DNA from: Pseudoalteromonas luteoviolacea B = ATCC 29581
GTDB lineage: Bacteria > Pseudomonadota > Gammaproteobacteria > Enterobacterales > Alteromonadaceae
Assembly (NCBI GenBank): GCA_000333235.1
Contig: CAPN01000020.1
Coordinates: 62,001-126,000, forward strand
Direction: 5' to 3'
Length of the DNA stretch: 64,000 nt
Each line of letters opens with the position of its first letter. The stretch's first letter is position 1. This document shows, piece by piece, positions 63,894-64,000 of the stretch. The notes under the pieces were generated by a model, which worked only from the letters and a program-made list of their open reading frames with translations, did not search any database and was not told the origin of the DNA. The position numbers and the translations under genes are program-made.

Positions 63894-64000
<107 letters not shown>

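Overview
The window is a stretch of chromosome from a gammaproteobacterium, most probably a marine, Alteromonadales-type organism. Evidence for this is the full division and cell wall (dcw) cluster in gammaproteobacterial order (mraZ to ftsZ, then lpxC, dciA, secA, mutT), the blocks rsmI/lpoA-yraN-diaA-dolP, rplM-rpsI-petABC-sspAB and zapE/zapG-degQ-degS, a MurE of the meso-diaminopimelate type, and a chitin-sugar module (MFS N-acetylglucosamine permease plus GH20 hexosaminidase) of the kind known in Shewanella/Alteromonas relatives. Genus cannot be fixed by reading. I saw no phage, insertion sequence, CRISPR array or toxin system; it is mostly housekeeping DNA.

Layout. 1-9947 (- strand): one tightly packed block running leftward off the window: a large SLBB polysaccharide-export protein, a Wzz-like chain-length regulator, a WecA-like sugar-phosphate transferase, then type II secretion genes in the order gspG-E-F-H-I-J-K (gspK cut by the window edge). 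The pseudopilin and motor genes overlap one another, and gspG starts 4 bases after wecA. 10040-11652 (-): a DUF481 outer-membrane protein and an MscS channel. 11776-12290 (+): tRNA-His with its promoter, followed by a probable gene remnant. 12472-16950 (-): sugar permease and hexosaminidase, each with a near-identical 18-base palindrome upstream (likely NagR/LacI-type operators). 17024-21447 (-): gamma-glutamyltransferase, an M13 metallopeptidase lipoprotein, MutT. 21573-43162: secA, dciA (+), lpxC and the dcw cluster, all but dciA on the - strand, driven at least in part by a promoter with four MraZ boxes at 43091-43124. 43446-48823: alkaline phosphatase lipoprotein, a CPA1-type antiporter and a second M13 peptidase. 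48881-49272 (-): RNase P RNA. 49312-53689: rsmI and the divergent lpoA-yraN-diaA-dolP operon. 53716-58884 (-): sspB, sspA, the cytochrome bc1 operon petABC, and rpsI/rplM with a structured leader. 59018-64000: zapE (-), zapG, degQ, degS (+), and the 3' end of murA (-) at the edge.

How the parts work together. The dcw cluster supplies the UDP-muramyl-pentapeptide and lipid II pathway (MurE, MurF, MraY, MurD, MurG, MurC, Ddl) and the divisome (FtsL, FtsI, FtsW, FtsQ, FtsA, FtsZ); LpxC commits to lipid A, LpoA activates a peptidoglycan synthase, and ZapE, ZapG, DolP, DegQ and DegS serve division and envelope quality control. The least ordinary region is the left end, where a type II secretion apparatus appears to be co-transcribed with envelope polysaccharide genes; this is the best candidate for an under-described system. 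Smaller items are the two nag operators, a 115-base imperfect palindrome between degQ and degS, a REP-like hairpin beside rnpB, and structured leaders or hairpins before rplM, petA, degQ and secA.
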